The position numbers were made by a program, and so were the translations under genes. A DNA stretch of 35,572 nucleotides from Agrobacterium tumefaciens (lineage in GTDB: Bacteria > Pseudomonadota > Alphaproteobacteria > Rhizobiales > Rhizobiaceae). Positions 20,022 to 27,363 of this stretch are shown here, one piece after another (position 1 is the first letter of the stretch; each line of letters opens with the position of its first letter). The stretch lies in contig NZ_WJOK01000039.1 in NCBI RefSeq assembly GCF_009649785.1, forward strand, positions 1 to 35,572. The letters are read 5' to 3'. The notes beneath the pieces were generated by a model. The model saw nothing but the letters and a program-made list of their open reading frames with translations, did no database searches and had not been told where the DNA came from.

Positions 20022-22574
20022 TTACACCCTCTCCGTATCCCCGACCAACAGCCCGATACCCGCCATCAGCGCATCCTCGTCGTACGGCTTCCTGATAACA
20101 GGCACGTTGCCGAAGTCGTCAGGCACCATGCTGGCATCGGCATAGCCGGTTGCGAACAGGAAGGGGATGCCGCGGCGGTGAAGCTCGCGTGCGACGGCGA
20201 TGGAGGTGTCGGAACCGAGATTGATGTCGAGGATAGCCACATCCGGCACGTAGCTCTTCAGTTTCTCGATGGCCATTGCCGAGGAGGTCGCGGTTTCGAT
20301 TGTCTTGATGCCGTTGTCTTCCAGCATGTTTTCCACATCCATGGCGATCAGCATCTGGTCTTCTACGAGCAATATTTTCAACGTTTCCTCCCGGTTGGAC
20401 CGTCTGGGTTGTGGTACGGCGTCATCCTCCGTCTTCATCTCGGAAGCTGTCATGACTGCTGAGATATGGCGGGAGGGCAGGAGAATTTCCGCCTCCAGTC
20501 CATCAGGCAAATACCGAATGGTGCTGCGTCCGCCCAGATCGTAGGGGATGCTGCGGCTGATGAGCGCCGTGCCGAACCCGGAGCGTGATGGTGTGGGCAG
20601 CTTGGTAGGCAGAATTTCGCGCCAATGTATCAGGCAATCGCGGTTTTCGTCGACTTCCCAGCGTAGATCCAGTTTTCCGCCGGTCTGCGCAAGCGCGCCG
20701 TATTTGGCAGCATTCGTCGCCAGTTCATGCAGTACGAGGGCCATGACGGAAAATGCGCGCGAATCGAGCGTGACCTGTGGTCCGGCGAGATCAACAACGG
20801 CCTCGGCTGAACGGTGCGGCGACAATTCGGCGTCCAGCAGGTCGCGCAATGACCCGCCGCCTTCACCGCGAATGATCTGGTCATGGGCAAAGGACAATGC
20901 CTGGATACGACCCTTCAGCGCACCGACATATTCCTGCAGGGTTTTACCCTCCTGCGAGGGATTGCCGACCAGCGATTTGATAATGGCGAGAACGTTCTTG
21001 ACGCGGTGGTTGAGTTCCTCGTTCAGCATGCGCTGGCGCACTTCCGCGCGCTCCCTTTCGCCCGCCATCAGCTCGCTGTGATGGAATGCGACCTCGACCA
21101 ACGCTATTCTTGCGGCTTCGGCAATTTCCCGGTCCGCATCTGACCATGGCTGCGCCTGCAGGCGCACGGTCTCCTTCCAGATCGCGAAGCTCTTGCGCGG
21201 GGTGAGACGATCGCCGAGCGGACCGGTCTCATAGGATTTTTCCGGGTTGCCGGCCCAGTTCAGATTCTGCACGATCTCCCTGCGGAAAAACAGCAGATAG
21301 TCGTTTTTGACCTGCGACAGCGGAATGGCGAGCATTCCGGCTGCGGTATCTGCATAAATCTCCGCTTCCGGTATGGCTTGCGAGATGGCATGGGTTGCCC
21401 AGACCCTTCCCTCACTGACAGAGGTTACGAAGCGCGCCAGCCTTGGAATGGCATCCGCGGGCGGCGTTGCGCCGTGGCCGTGCCAGTTGTTGTCCACCCA
21501 AAGCCCGACGCCGTCGCATGGCATCAGATCGGCAAAATCCTGGAAACTGTCGATCAGCAGTTCCTCAATGTGCGCGTGATGGGCGGCGAGCCGCAGGAAG
21601 CGGTCGAGAGCGGCATGGGCGTGGTTGACGGTATCGAGTTTGCGCTTCTGCTTAAGGACCTGCAAATGCATGGAGAAAAACTCTCCAAACATTTCTGCGG
21701 CGATCCTGACCGACATCGTCAGAACGCGTGGCGAATAATGGTGGCAGGCGATAAGACCCCACAGGGCGCCATCGACGATCACCGAAATCGACATGGAGGC
21801 AGCAACGCCCATATTGCGAAGATATTCGCAATGGATGGGAGAAACGCTGCGCAAATGCGCGAATGACAGATCAAGCGGTTCACCAGACACATCGATGGCG
21901 GGCAATACGGGAACTCGTATTCCGCTGGCGTCGGATATGATACGCAGTGTGTTTTTCAGATAGAGCGTGCGGGCCTGTTGCGGTATGTCGCTTGCCGGAA
22001 AATATTGTCCGAGAAAGCTTTCCAGTTCCGGCTGCTTTGCCTCCGACACGACCTTGCCTGCACCGTCATCCTCGAAACGGTAGATCATCACCCGGTCGTA
22101 ACCCAAGGTCGCCTTTACCAGCCGGGTTGTTCTCGAAATCAGGCTTTCGACCGTGTCCGCCTCGCGAATGCGGTCCACCATCTTGCGTGCGGTACCAAGC
22201 GGCTGGGTCTCGCTCCCTGACGGTTCGAATTCGATGATCGTCGTGGATTTATAGCGGTGGAGCGCAATATCGAAGCTGCGACCATCGCGCAGTTCCATAT
22301 TGGGCAGCATGGCAGGGCGGGTGGTCCTGCCGGTTACCGTGAGTGCGTTGCGAAGGTCATGGACGAGATTTTTACCAAGCACTTCTTCGGCGGTTCTGCC
22401 GTTGATATCGCCATCGACGCGCAAGATCTCGCGACAGTTTTCCGAATGTCGCAGGACCATGCGCATGGCGTTATCGCAAGCGATCAGGCAGCCGTGCGAT
22501 TGAATATAACCTGGAATGTGGATGGGTTCGCGGTCGCAATTTGTCAGGTCGACATTATAATCAGTGGATGCCAT
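20022..22574 (-). CDS. agp2: Bathy-type bacteriophytochrome hybrid HWE histidine kinase (Agp2 orthologue)
   Basis: A biliverdin-binding red/far-red photoreceptor and sensor kinase of 850 residues. Order: a PAS domain with chromophore-attachment Cys13; a GAF domain with PASDIP (Asp196), His248 and His278; a PHY domain whose tongue has Trp440 and the PRKSF motif (459-463); an HWE-family histidine kinase with phospho-acceptor His523 (LNHRVKN), N-box HELATNAAKYG and the HW-E element at 650-653; and a C-terminal receiver domain with phospho-acceptor Asp783. These positions equal those reported for Agrobacterium Agp2, a bathy phytochrome whose dark state absorbs far-red. No heme oxygenase gene is in the window, so biliverdin must come from elsewhere. 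No separate response regulator is adjacent. It converges on the DUF930 gene. Confidence 0.97.
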   Translation of the reverse strand: MASTDYNVDLTNCDREPIHIPGYIQSHGCLIACDNAMRMVLRHSENCREILRVDGDINGRTAEEVLGKNLVHDLRNALTVTGRTTRPAMLPNMELRDGRSFDIALHRYKSTTIIEFEPSGSETQPLGTARKMVDRIREADTVESLISRTTRLVKATLGYDRVMIYRFEDDGAGKVVSEAKQPELESFLGQYFPASDIPQQARTLYLKNTLRIISDASGIRVPVLPAIDVSGEPLDLSFAHLRSVSPIHCEYLRNMGVAASMSISVIVDGALWGLIACHHYSPRVLTMSVRIAAEMFGEFFSMHLQVLKQKRKLDTVNHAHAALDRFLRLAAHHAHIEELLIDSFQDFADLMPCDGVGLWVDNNWHGHGATPPADAIPRLARFVTSVSEGRVWATHAISQAIPEAEIYADTAAGMLAIPLSQVKNDYLLFFRREIVQNLNWAGNPEKSYETGPLGDRLTPRKSFAIWKETVRLQAQPWSDADREIAEAARIALVEVAFHHSELMAGERERAEVRQRMLNEELNHRVKNVLAIIKSLVGNPSQEGKTLQEYVGALKGRIQALSFAHDQIIRGEGGGSLRDLLDAELSPHRSAEAVVDLAGPQVTLDSRAFSVMALVLHELATNAAKYGALAQTGGKLDLRWEVDENRDCLIHWREILPTKLPTPSRSGFGTALISRSIPYDLGGRSTIRYLPDGLEAEILLPSRHISAVMTASEMKTEDDAVPQPRRSNREETLKILLVEDQMLIAMDVENMLEDNGIKTIETATSSAMAIEKLKSYVPDVAILDINLGSDTSIAVARELHRRGIPFLFATGYADASMVPDDFGNVPVIRKPYDEDALMAGIGLLVGDTERV

Positions 22575-22826
22575 GAATCTATCTCTCGCACCCTCTGCCT
22601 GTCTTGCACTGAAAATAGTTTAGTCGTCCGCAGACGGGAAAGCCTGAATGGTTCATTCTGATAGTGCCAATCCTTCCCCGTTTTTTGCAACCGTGACGCC
22701 GGTATTCCGTTCTATTAAAGGCAGCCGCCATGTCATGGAAGCAAGCCTTTTCGCCATCAGTTACAATTCGACATGGTCCAACGTTTGCAGTGCCTAATTT
22801 GTTCCGAATTTTCTAAAGGAAATAAC

Positions 22827-23252
22827 GTGCCGCAGAAGAAAATGACCATTACCACCACCCACGGGCAGGGGCTCTACGAATTTACGTCCGAGGCCGAGCG
22901 CTTTGTGAAGGAGGCAGGCGTGGACGAAGGCCTTTTGACCGTCTTCGTCAGGCACACATCCTGCTCCCTGCTTATCCAGGAAAATGCCGATCCGGATGTT
23001 CGGCGCGATCTGGCGATATTTTTTTCCCGCCTCGTGCCACCTTCCGACGATGTCTCCATGCGCTGGGTCGTCCACACGCTCGAAGGCCCTGATGACATGC
23101 CTGCTCACATCAAATCGGCCCTGACCGCGGTTTCCATCGGAGTACCGATCAGCGATGGCAGGCTTACCCTTGGCACATGGCAGGGCCTTTATCTTTTCGA
23201 ACATCGCGACCGGCCGCACCGCCGTGAAATCGTTCTGCATATCTCCCCATGA
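22827..23252 (+). CDS. yjbQ: YjbQ family protein (UPF0047, secondary thiamine-phosphate synthase)
   Basis: A 141-residue protein of the UPF0047/YjbQ family. The conserved motifs HTSCSLLIQENAD, HTLEGPDDMPAHIKS and GTWQGLYLFEHRD are all present; these carry the conserved histidines of the metal/phosphate site. The E. coli member shows weak thiamine-phosphate synthase activity, but the physiological role is unknown. Start: GTG at 22827 has AAAGGA six bases upstream. The open frame continues to ATG 22773, but the extra 18 residues do not look like the family N-terminus. It is divergent from the phytochrome gene with ~250 bases between. Confidence 0.9.
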   Translation: MPQKKMTITTTHGQGLYEFTSEAERFVKEAGVDEGLLTVFVRHTSCSLLIQENADPDVRRDLAIFFSRLVPPSDDVSMRWVVHTLEGPDDMPAHIKSALTAVSIGVPISDGRLTLGTWQGLYLFEHRDRPHRREIVLHISP

Positions 23253-23411
23253 TTCCCGTCAAAAGCCCCGACTTTTCCTTTCGTTTTCCCGTTAATGTCT
23301 CTGAACGTCTGCTGAACATGCGGTTCTGTCGGCGTTCAGGCGGGCGGGTCTAGGGTCTCGTCAATCGCCGGGGGACGTCCCTGCCGGCGCAGAACCAAAC
23401 GGAGTGAGTTC

Positions 23412-23789
23412 ATGTTCAGTACCTTCGCAAAAGCCGGCCTGGCTGCCCTCATCGCCCTCGGCGGAATTTCCGTCACCGCTCCAGCTGCTTCGGCTGGCCC
23501 GGATGTTCAGCTCAGAGTTCAGGTTCAGGATGGATACGGTCATGACAGAGGCCGCGGCCCGGGCTGGGGTCGTCCCGATCGTCCTGGTCCGGGTTGGGGC
23601 CGTCCTGACCGCCCGCGTTACGGTTGCTCGCCGCGGCTTGCGGAGGAAAAGGCTAGCCGCATGGGTCTTCGCCGCGCGCGCGTTGTCGATGTATCGCCGC
23701 GCCGTGTCGTGGTTGCAGGCTTCGACCGTCGCGGCCCTGACCGCATCTTCTTCGCCAATGAGCGTGGTTGCCCGGTGATCCGTCGCTAA
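23412..23789 (+). CDS. Small secreted protein with tandem GPGWGRPDRP repeat, unknown function
   Basis: A 125-residue protein with a clear Sec signal peptide (hydrophobic stretch at 8-25, cleavage likely after APAASA). The mature part starts with a short acidic stretch. Two perfect copies of the decapeptide GPGWGRPDRP follow (residues 49-68), then a basic C-terminal domain (~69-125) with two cysteines (GCSP and GCPV) that could form a disulfide. I do not recognise the family. Similar short, basic, secreted proteins with a conserved C-terminal cysteine domain are frequent in Rhizobiales. GGAGTGAG just before the ATG is a good ribosome site. It is followed by a bidirectional terminator shared with the SIMPL gene. 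Confidence 0.8.
   Translation: MFSTFAKAGLAALIALGGISVTAPAASAGPDVQLRVQVQDGYGHDRGRGPGWGRPDRPGPGWGRPDRPRYGCSPRLAEEKASRMGLRRARVVDVSPRRVVVAGFDRRGPDRIFFANERGCPVIRR
23556..23615 (+). repeat. Two tandem 30-bp units inside the secreted protein gene
   Basis: The two units encode identical decapeptides but differ at several third-codon positions. The repeat is therefore kept at the protein level and is not a fresh DNA duplication. Confidence 0.8.
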
Positions 23790-23840
23790 ACGGCTGATAT
23801 TGATCCGCGGAAATCCCCCGCCCTTCGCGCGGATCAAAAA

Positions 23841-23885
23841 AAATGCCCCTCGCTTGTTCTGACAGGCGGGGGGCGTTTCTTTTTG
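23841..23885. terminator. Bidirectional terminator between the secreted protein and SIMPL genes
   Basis: A 9-bp stem with one G-U pair (23845-23853 with 23866-23874) is flanked by eight A on the left (a T-run for the minus strand) and TTTCTTTTT on the right. Confidence 0.85.
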
Positions 23886-23960
23886 TGGCCTCTCGGGTGG
23901 CGGTTACGCGCAGCCGTTCGGCAAATGCGGGCGGCGGGCAATGCCGCCGCTCCGACTGTT

Positions 23961-24704
23961 TTATTCGCCCAGGGCGAAGGTGACGTTGACCACCACGCTG
24001 TAGCTGTTCTCACCCGAAGCGATCGGCACGCTGTCGGCCTCCTTCGCCATCGAAGCGCGCATCATGGTCTGCGGCACCGGCATGGGGCGCTGCATGTTCT
24101 CGCTGATCTGGATCACGCGTCCAAGCTTCACGCCCGCCGCTTCCGTCAGCGTTTTCGCTTTGGCCAGCGCATCGGCAACGGCTTGCTTGCGGGCCTCGGT
24201 CACGGTTGCTTCCGGCTTGTCATTGGTAAAGGTAATATCGCCGCCCTGGTTGATACCGAGCTTGACGGAGGTATCGAGTATCTCGCCCAGCTTCTTCAGG
24301 TCGCGTACGCGCACGGTCAGTCCGTTGGAAACTTGATAGCCGGTAATTTCCGGTGCGACGTAAACGCCGTCTTTCGGCTCATAATGCTTGTAAAGCGGCT
24401 GCACGGAGAAATTGCTCGTCTGCAGGTCGCGGTCTTCGATGGCGGACGCCTTCAGCGATTTCAGAACCTCGGCGAGCGCCTTGGAATTCTCTGTCAGAGC
24501 CGCAGCCGCCGTTTCCGCCTGCTTGACGACACTGAATGACAGGATCGCCATATCGGGCGCGATTGCCGACTGGCCTTCGCCGGAAACACTGATGGTTGCT
24601 TCGCGCGGAGTGGCATCCTGCGCAAGGGCATTACCGGCAAGCGGCATCATTGCTGCTGCGGTCAATGCACTGAGTGCGAAAAGGCGGGCCTTTGTCGTCG
24701 TCAT
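23961..24704 (-). CDS. SIMPL domain-containing (DUF541, YggE-like) periplasmic protein
   Basis: A 247-residue exported protein. The signal peptide ends near GNALAQD (residue ~29). The rest is one SIMPL/DUF541 domain beginning with ATISVSGEGQSAIAPDMAILSFSV and including the typical DLQTSNFSVQPLY and ITGYQVSNGLTVRVRDLKKLGEILD segments. E. coli YggE is linked to lowered oxidative stress; Brucella BP26/Omp28 is a well-known immunogenic member forming periplasmic rings. The role here is inferred only from family membership. Start ATG 24704 is preceded by GAGGAAACACC on the minus strand. Confidence 0.93.
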   Translation of the reverse strand: MTTTKARLFALSALTAAAMMPLAGNALAQDATPREATISVSGEGQSAIAPDMAILSFSVVKQAETAAAALTENSKALAEVLKSLKASAIEDRDLQTSNFSVQPLYKHYEPKDGVYVAPEITGYQVSNGLTVRVRDLKKLGEILDTSVKLGINQGGDITFTNDKPEATVTEARKQAVADALAKAKTLTEAAGVKLGRVIQISENMQRPMPVPQTMMRASMAKEADSVPIASGENSYSVVVNVTFALGE

Positions 24705-24882
24705 GGTGTTTCCTCGTTGATTGTGTCCCTTTGCAGGGTATTGCCTTAGATTGTGAAGCTAATACGGCAACGGCAGCTTGCGATAGCATCAATGGCTTGT
24801 CGGGCCGTAAAAATTACGTTAGAGCGTGACCCACCGGATTCGAACCATTGCGAAGCCGGTGTTTCGGATAATTTTTCCGAAA

Positions 24883-24958
24883 GGGCCTGTAGCTCAATGG
24901 TTAGAGCCGGCGGCTCATAACCGCTTGGTTGGGAGTTCGAGTCTCTCCGGGCCCACCA
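24883..24958 (+). tRNA. tRNA with CAU anticodon, probably tRNA-Ile2 (may be labelled tRNA-Met)
   Basis: A complete 76-base cloverleaf with encoded CCA. The acceptor stem is 24883-24889 with 24948-24954 (one G-U). The D arm contains AGCTCAATGGTTAGAGC. The anticodon loop is CTCATAA with CAT at 24916-24918, and the T loop is TTCGAGT. The anticodon stem (GGCGG/CCGCT, with G-U at its base) and the following TTGGT copy the E. coli tRNA-Ile2 arrangement rather than elongator tRNA-Met. It is not the initiator, since it lacks three G-C pairs below the anticodon loop. If Ile2, the C is converted to lysidine by TilS and the tRNA reads AUA. Confidence 0.93.
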
Positions 24959-25052
24959 TTTTCCTTATATTTTGAACGAGTTGGTGCGATTCCGCATAGC
25001 AAGTCGATACATCATCGATCATTGCGCATTCCTTGGATTTTGCTCATCCAAC

Positions 25053-25087
25053 AAAAAATCCGACCAGCCATTCAGACTGGTCGGATT
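25053..25087 (-). terminator. Terminator of the glycine-zipper protein gene
   Basis: An 11-bp perfect stem (25057-25067 with 25077-25087) is followed on the minus strand by a run of T (A-run at 25053-25058 on the plus strand). It lies shortly after the stop of the gene at 25115. Confidence 0.85.
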
Positions 25088-25114
25088 GTTCATCACGGAT
25101 TTTCAGCTATGGGG

Positions 25115-25477
25115 TCAGTCGCAGACCCGCATGCTTTCGGTGTGCCAGCCGCCATCATAGGAATTGGGAACGCGGCGGTCTTCGAACCAGCAGCGTGGGC
25201 GGGGCGGCGGCGGTGGCTCGTAGTATCGGGGACCGCTGTTACCGCCGTTGGCGATTGCGCCGCCGATCAGGCCGCCGATAACGCCTGCAGCCAGTCCGCC
25301 GGCAATCGCAGCACCATCATTGTGGCGGCGGTGTTCGCGATAGGGCGGTGGGGGCGGGCCGCCACGGTCGTAGCGCGGACGATAGGGATAGTCCTGCGCG
25401 GCAGCGGTGCCGTAGGACGCGAAGACGCTGCCGGTGGCAACCAGCGCGGCAAGGGTTGTAAGAATGATCTTTTTCAT
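25115..25477 (-). CDS. Small secreted glycine-zipper protein, unknown function
   Basis: A 120-residue protein with a Sec signal peptide (LTTLAALVATGSVFASYGTAAAQD, cleavage near residue 28). A Tyr/Pro/Arg-rich stretch follows, then a Gly/Ala glycine-zipper helix (AIAGGLAAGVIGGLIGGAIANGG, ~56-78) of the type that inserts or packs in membranes. The C-terminal part has two cysteines (PRCWFEDRRVP and RVCD) and a proline run. Such Rhizobiales proteins are common and uncharacterised. GGAG lies nine bases before ATG 25477. It is monocistronic with its own terminator. The function cannot be given. Confidence 0.8.
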   Translation of the reverse strand: MKKIILTTLAALVATGSVFASYGTAAAQDYPYRPRYDRGGPPPPPYREHRRHNDGAAIAGGLAAGVIGGLIGGAIANGGNSGPRYYEPPPPPRPRCWFEDRRVPNSYDGGWHTESMRVCD

Positions 25478-25640
25478 CGAGGGCTACTCCATAAGCCTGC
25501 TTCGGGAGATAGAGGCTCATTATGCCCGCATGATGGCACGGGCCGGCTGAACGGTCCGTGAATATCTCATTTTTGCGATGTTCACATTTTCCACGTTTTT
25601 AGAGTCTCAGGGCGAAGCTGGTGCGGCGTTCCGACAAAGA

Positions 25641-25668
25641 AAAAGCCCAGCATTTGGCCGGGCTCTTT
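25641..25668 (-). terminator. Terminator of the outer-membrane barrel gene
   Basis: AGCCC/GGGCT arms with further internal pairing form a stem at 25644-25664. On the minus strand the stem runs into TTTTTC. Confidence 0.75.
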
Positions 25669-25689
25669 TGCTGACGTTTGTCGACGCTA

Positions 25690-26322
25690 TCAGAACTTCA
25701 CACCAAGGCCGACCTTGACGGTGCTCTGGTCGAAATCGGTGTTGACGCCGAAGATATCCTTGTCGCCATAGTCATTATAGCGATATTCGATCCTGCCGAA
25801 TACATTGTCGGTGAAGGCATAGTCCAGGCCAGCGCCAACGGTGTAACCGTTGAACGTGGTGCTATCCTTGCCGGCGCCAGGCGTTTCGATGAAACCGCGC
25901 GTCGCTGTCCAGCCGGCGGTACCATAGATCAAGGCACGGTCGAAAGCGTAACCGACACGTCCACGAACGGAGCCCTGCCAGTCGGTGCCGATGTTCACGC
26001 CGGCATAGTCATTGTCGTTCCAGTTATAATCGACATCGCCTTCGATACCGAGGACGAAATTATTGTCGAACTGGTAATTGTAACCGGCAAAAGCGCCCAG
26101 GATGCCGCCATCGAAACTATCCGACGCGACAGGGCCGCCAGCCGAAAAATCGCCGTTCGCCCAGCCTGCGCCGCCTTGAATACCAAGATACGGACCAGAC
26201 CAGGTAAATACCGGCAGGGTTTCCTGCGCGACCGGAGGCGCCGGGGTTTCGTAGACGGCATCCGCAGCCATCGCGGTGCTGGCGGACAGGGCCAAGAGTG
26301 ACGTTACGATCAGCGTTTTCAT
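25690..26322 (-). CDS. Outer-membrane beta-barrel protein (Omp25/Omp31/RopB type)
   Basis: A 210-residue porin-like protein. A signal peptide (1-20, cut after AMAADA-type sequence) is followed by alternating aromatic beta-strands predicted to make an eight-stranded barrel. The N-terminal segment FTWSGPYLGIQGGAGWANG is the hallmark of the Omp25/Omp31 family of Rhizobiales. The protein ends in GLGVKF with the terminal Phe used by the BAM assembly machinery. Members are abundant structural outer-membrane proteins, not classical diffusion porins. ATG 26322 is preceded by GGGAG. An AT-rich stretch with TATATGTTATAG-like sequence lies ~30-40 bases upstream on the minus strand and could be part of its promoter. 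Confidence 0.92.
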   Translation of the reverse strand: MKTLIVTSLLALSASTAMAADAVYETPAPPVAQETLPVFTWSGPYLGIQGGAGWANGDFSAGGPVASDSFDGGILGAFAGYNYQFDNNFVLGIEGDVDYNWNDNDYAGVNIGTDWQGSVRGRVGYAFDRALIYGTAGWTATRGFIETPGAGKDSTTFNGYTVGAGLDYAFTDNVFGRIEYRYNDYGDKDIFGVNTDFDQSTVKVGLGVKF

Positions 26323-26708
26323 CGTTTTTCTCCCTGAGCTGATTGACTTCTATAACATATATTAGGTGCATTTAATATGGGTTGGAGATCGGCGGTTCCA
26401 AGGGGCAGATTGTTCCCTCGAGTTGCCGGCCTTCCTTGCCCAAATCGCGACGTTTTTTACCGCCCCGTCATGCTGTTCTGATGCGGCGAACGCCTTCAAC
26501 GGCGTTTGGTTCCTTTCGCCGCCTTGTCAAAGCAACGGGAGAGGGGTCACGCTTGGTTGTCTTGACAGCGGGGGGCACGACCATAGAGTTGTGCCTGTCT
26601 GCGGCAACGCCGGTGCTTCGGCACCTGGATAGGGCTGATGTTGCGGGCAGGAATGGGCAAGGGAGGACAGGATCGCATGCGGGTTAGTTTTCATGGGGGA
26701 GGGGCGAC
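26323..26708. other. Intergenic region between the barrel gene and the unknown membrane protein gene
   Basis: 386 bases. The left end is AT-rich and probably holds the barrel promoter. Two overlapping plus-strand open frames (26366-26632 and 26382-26687) have no recognisable motif and no good ribosome site, so I do not call them genes. Confidence 0.5.
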
Positions 26709-27161
26709 GTGATTGTCGGAGCCGTTCTCAGTGCCATTCTCCTTCTCACCCTCATCGCGTTTCCGCGGCACCTCAAACCGGTCGTCATCTGCCTGCTGTT
26801 GATCTGGGGAACCACTGCCGCCTTTGTCATTTACGACTGGCAGCGCGGTAGCCAGCGGCTCGACCATGTGATTGCGACGGCTAGCTTCGATGCGGCGTGC
26901 ACGGATGCGGCATTGCCGATCCGCGTCAGCTTCCGCAACGACAATAATGTTGCCGTGCAGCGCCTGACCTATACGCTTGAAGGGTTCGAGCCTGCCTTCC
27001 GCGCCTCCGTCGCCTTTGATCCCTATCAGGTGAGTGAAAGGCGGATCGAGGCCGGAGAGACCTTTGCCGCGTGCCGCTCTTTCCGACTGCGCAACAATGA
27101 AACGGTAGATCCGCAACGGCTGGAATGGCGCGTCACCATCGTTTCTGCGGAATTCGATTGA
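26709..27161 (+). CDS. Small membrane protein of unknown function
   Basis: A 150-residue protein with two N-terminal transmembrane helices (~3-18 and ~24-42) joined by a tight FPRHLKP turn. A soluble domain of ~105 residues follows, predicted to be mostly beta-strand (FDAACTDAALPIRVSFRNDNN..., LTYTLEGFEP..., LEWRVTIVSAEFD), which reads like a small beta-sandwich with one cysteine pair (CTDA and CRSF). I do not recognise the family. The start is GTG 26709, supported by a strong purine-rich GGGGGAGGGG ribosome site just upstream. The phosphatase gene follows about 200 bases later on the same strand. No further functional clue. Confidence 0.75.
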   Translation: MIVGAVLSAILLLTLIAFPRHLKPVVICLLLIWGTTAAFVIYDWQRGSQRLDHVIATASFDAACTDAALPIRVSFRNDNNVAVQRLTYTLEGFEPAFRASVAFDPYQVSERRIEAGETFAACRSFRLRNNETVDPQRLEWRVTIVSAEFD

Positions 27162-27218
27162 ACGGCTGTCGCTGCTTCCGACCCTCACGGTTTCTTGAAC
27201 ATTTTCGTGCTGTCGCCT

Positions 27219-27243
27219 GAACCCCTTGTTTCGCAAGGGGTTC
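27219..27243. other. Perfect 10-bp hairpin without T-run
   Basis: A 10-bp stem (27219-27228 with 27234-27243) encloses the loop TTTCG in the gap between the unknown membrane protein and the phosphatase genes. There is no T-run on either side, so it is not a standard terminator. Confidence 0.6.
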
Positions 27244-27363
27244 GTAAAGGTGCCCGCGTCGTTGCCGGCCACGCCGAGGCCGCTTTCGCCGTTGCGGGAC
27301 TTGTTTTCGCCGATTTGCAATGCCACCTGCCCACCCGTCCGATGAATGTTGCGGGTTTAGGTT

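Noticed and set aside
23880..23960. GC-rich inverted-looking stretch between the bidirectional terminator and the SIMPL stop
   Set aside because: The arms pair poorly; it adds nothing to the clear terminator next to it.
24883..25114. tRNA as a possible integration site of a mobile element
   Set aside because: No integrase, no direct repeat of the tRNA 3' end and no foreign-looking genes follow within the window.
26366..26687. Two overlapping short plus-strand frames between the barrel gene and the membrane protein gene
   Set aside because: No ribosome site, no motif, low-complexity basic sequence, and they overlap the likely promoter region of the barrel gene.
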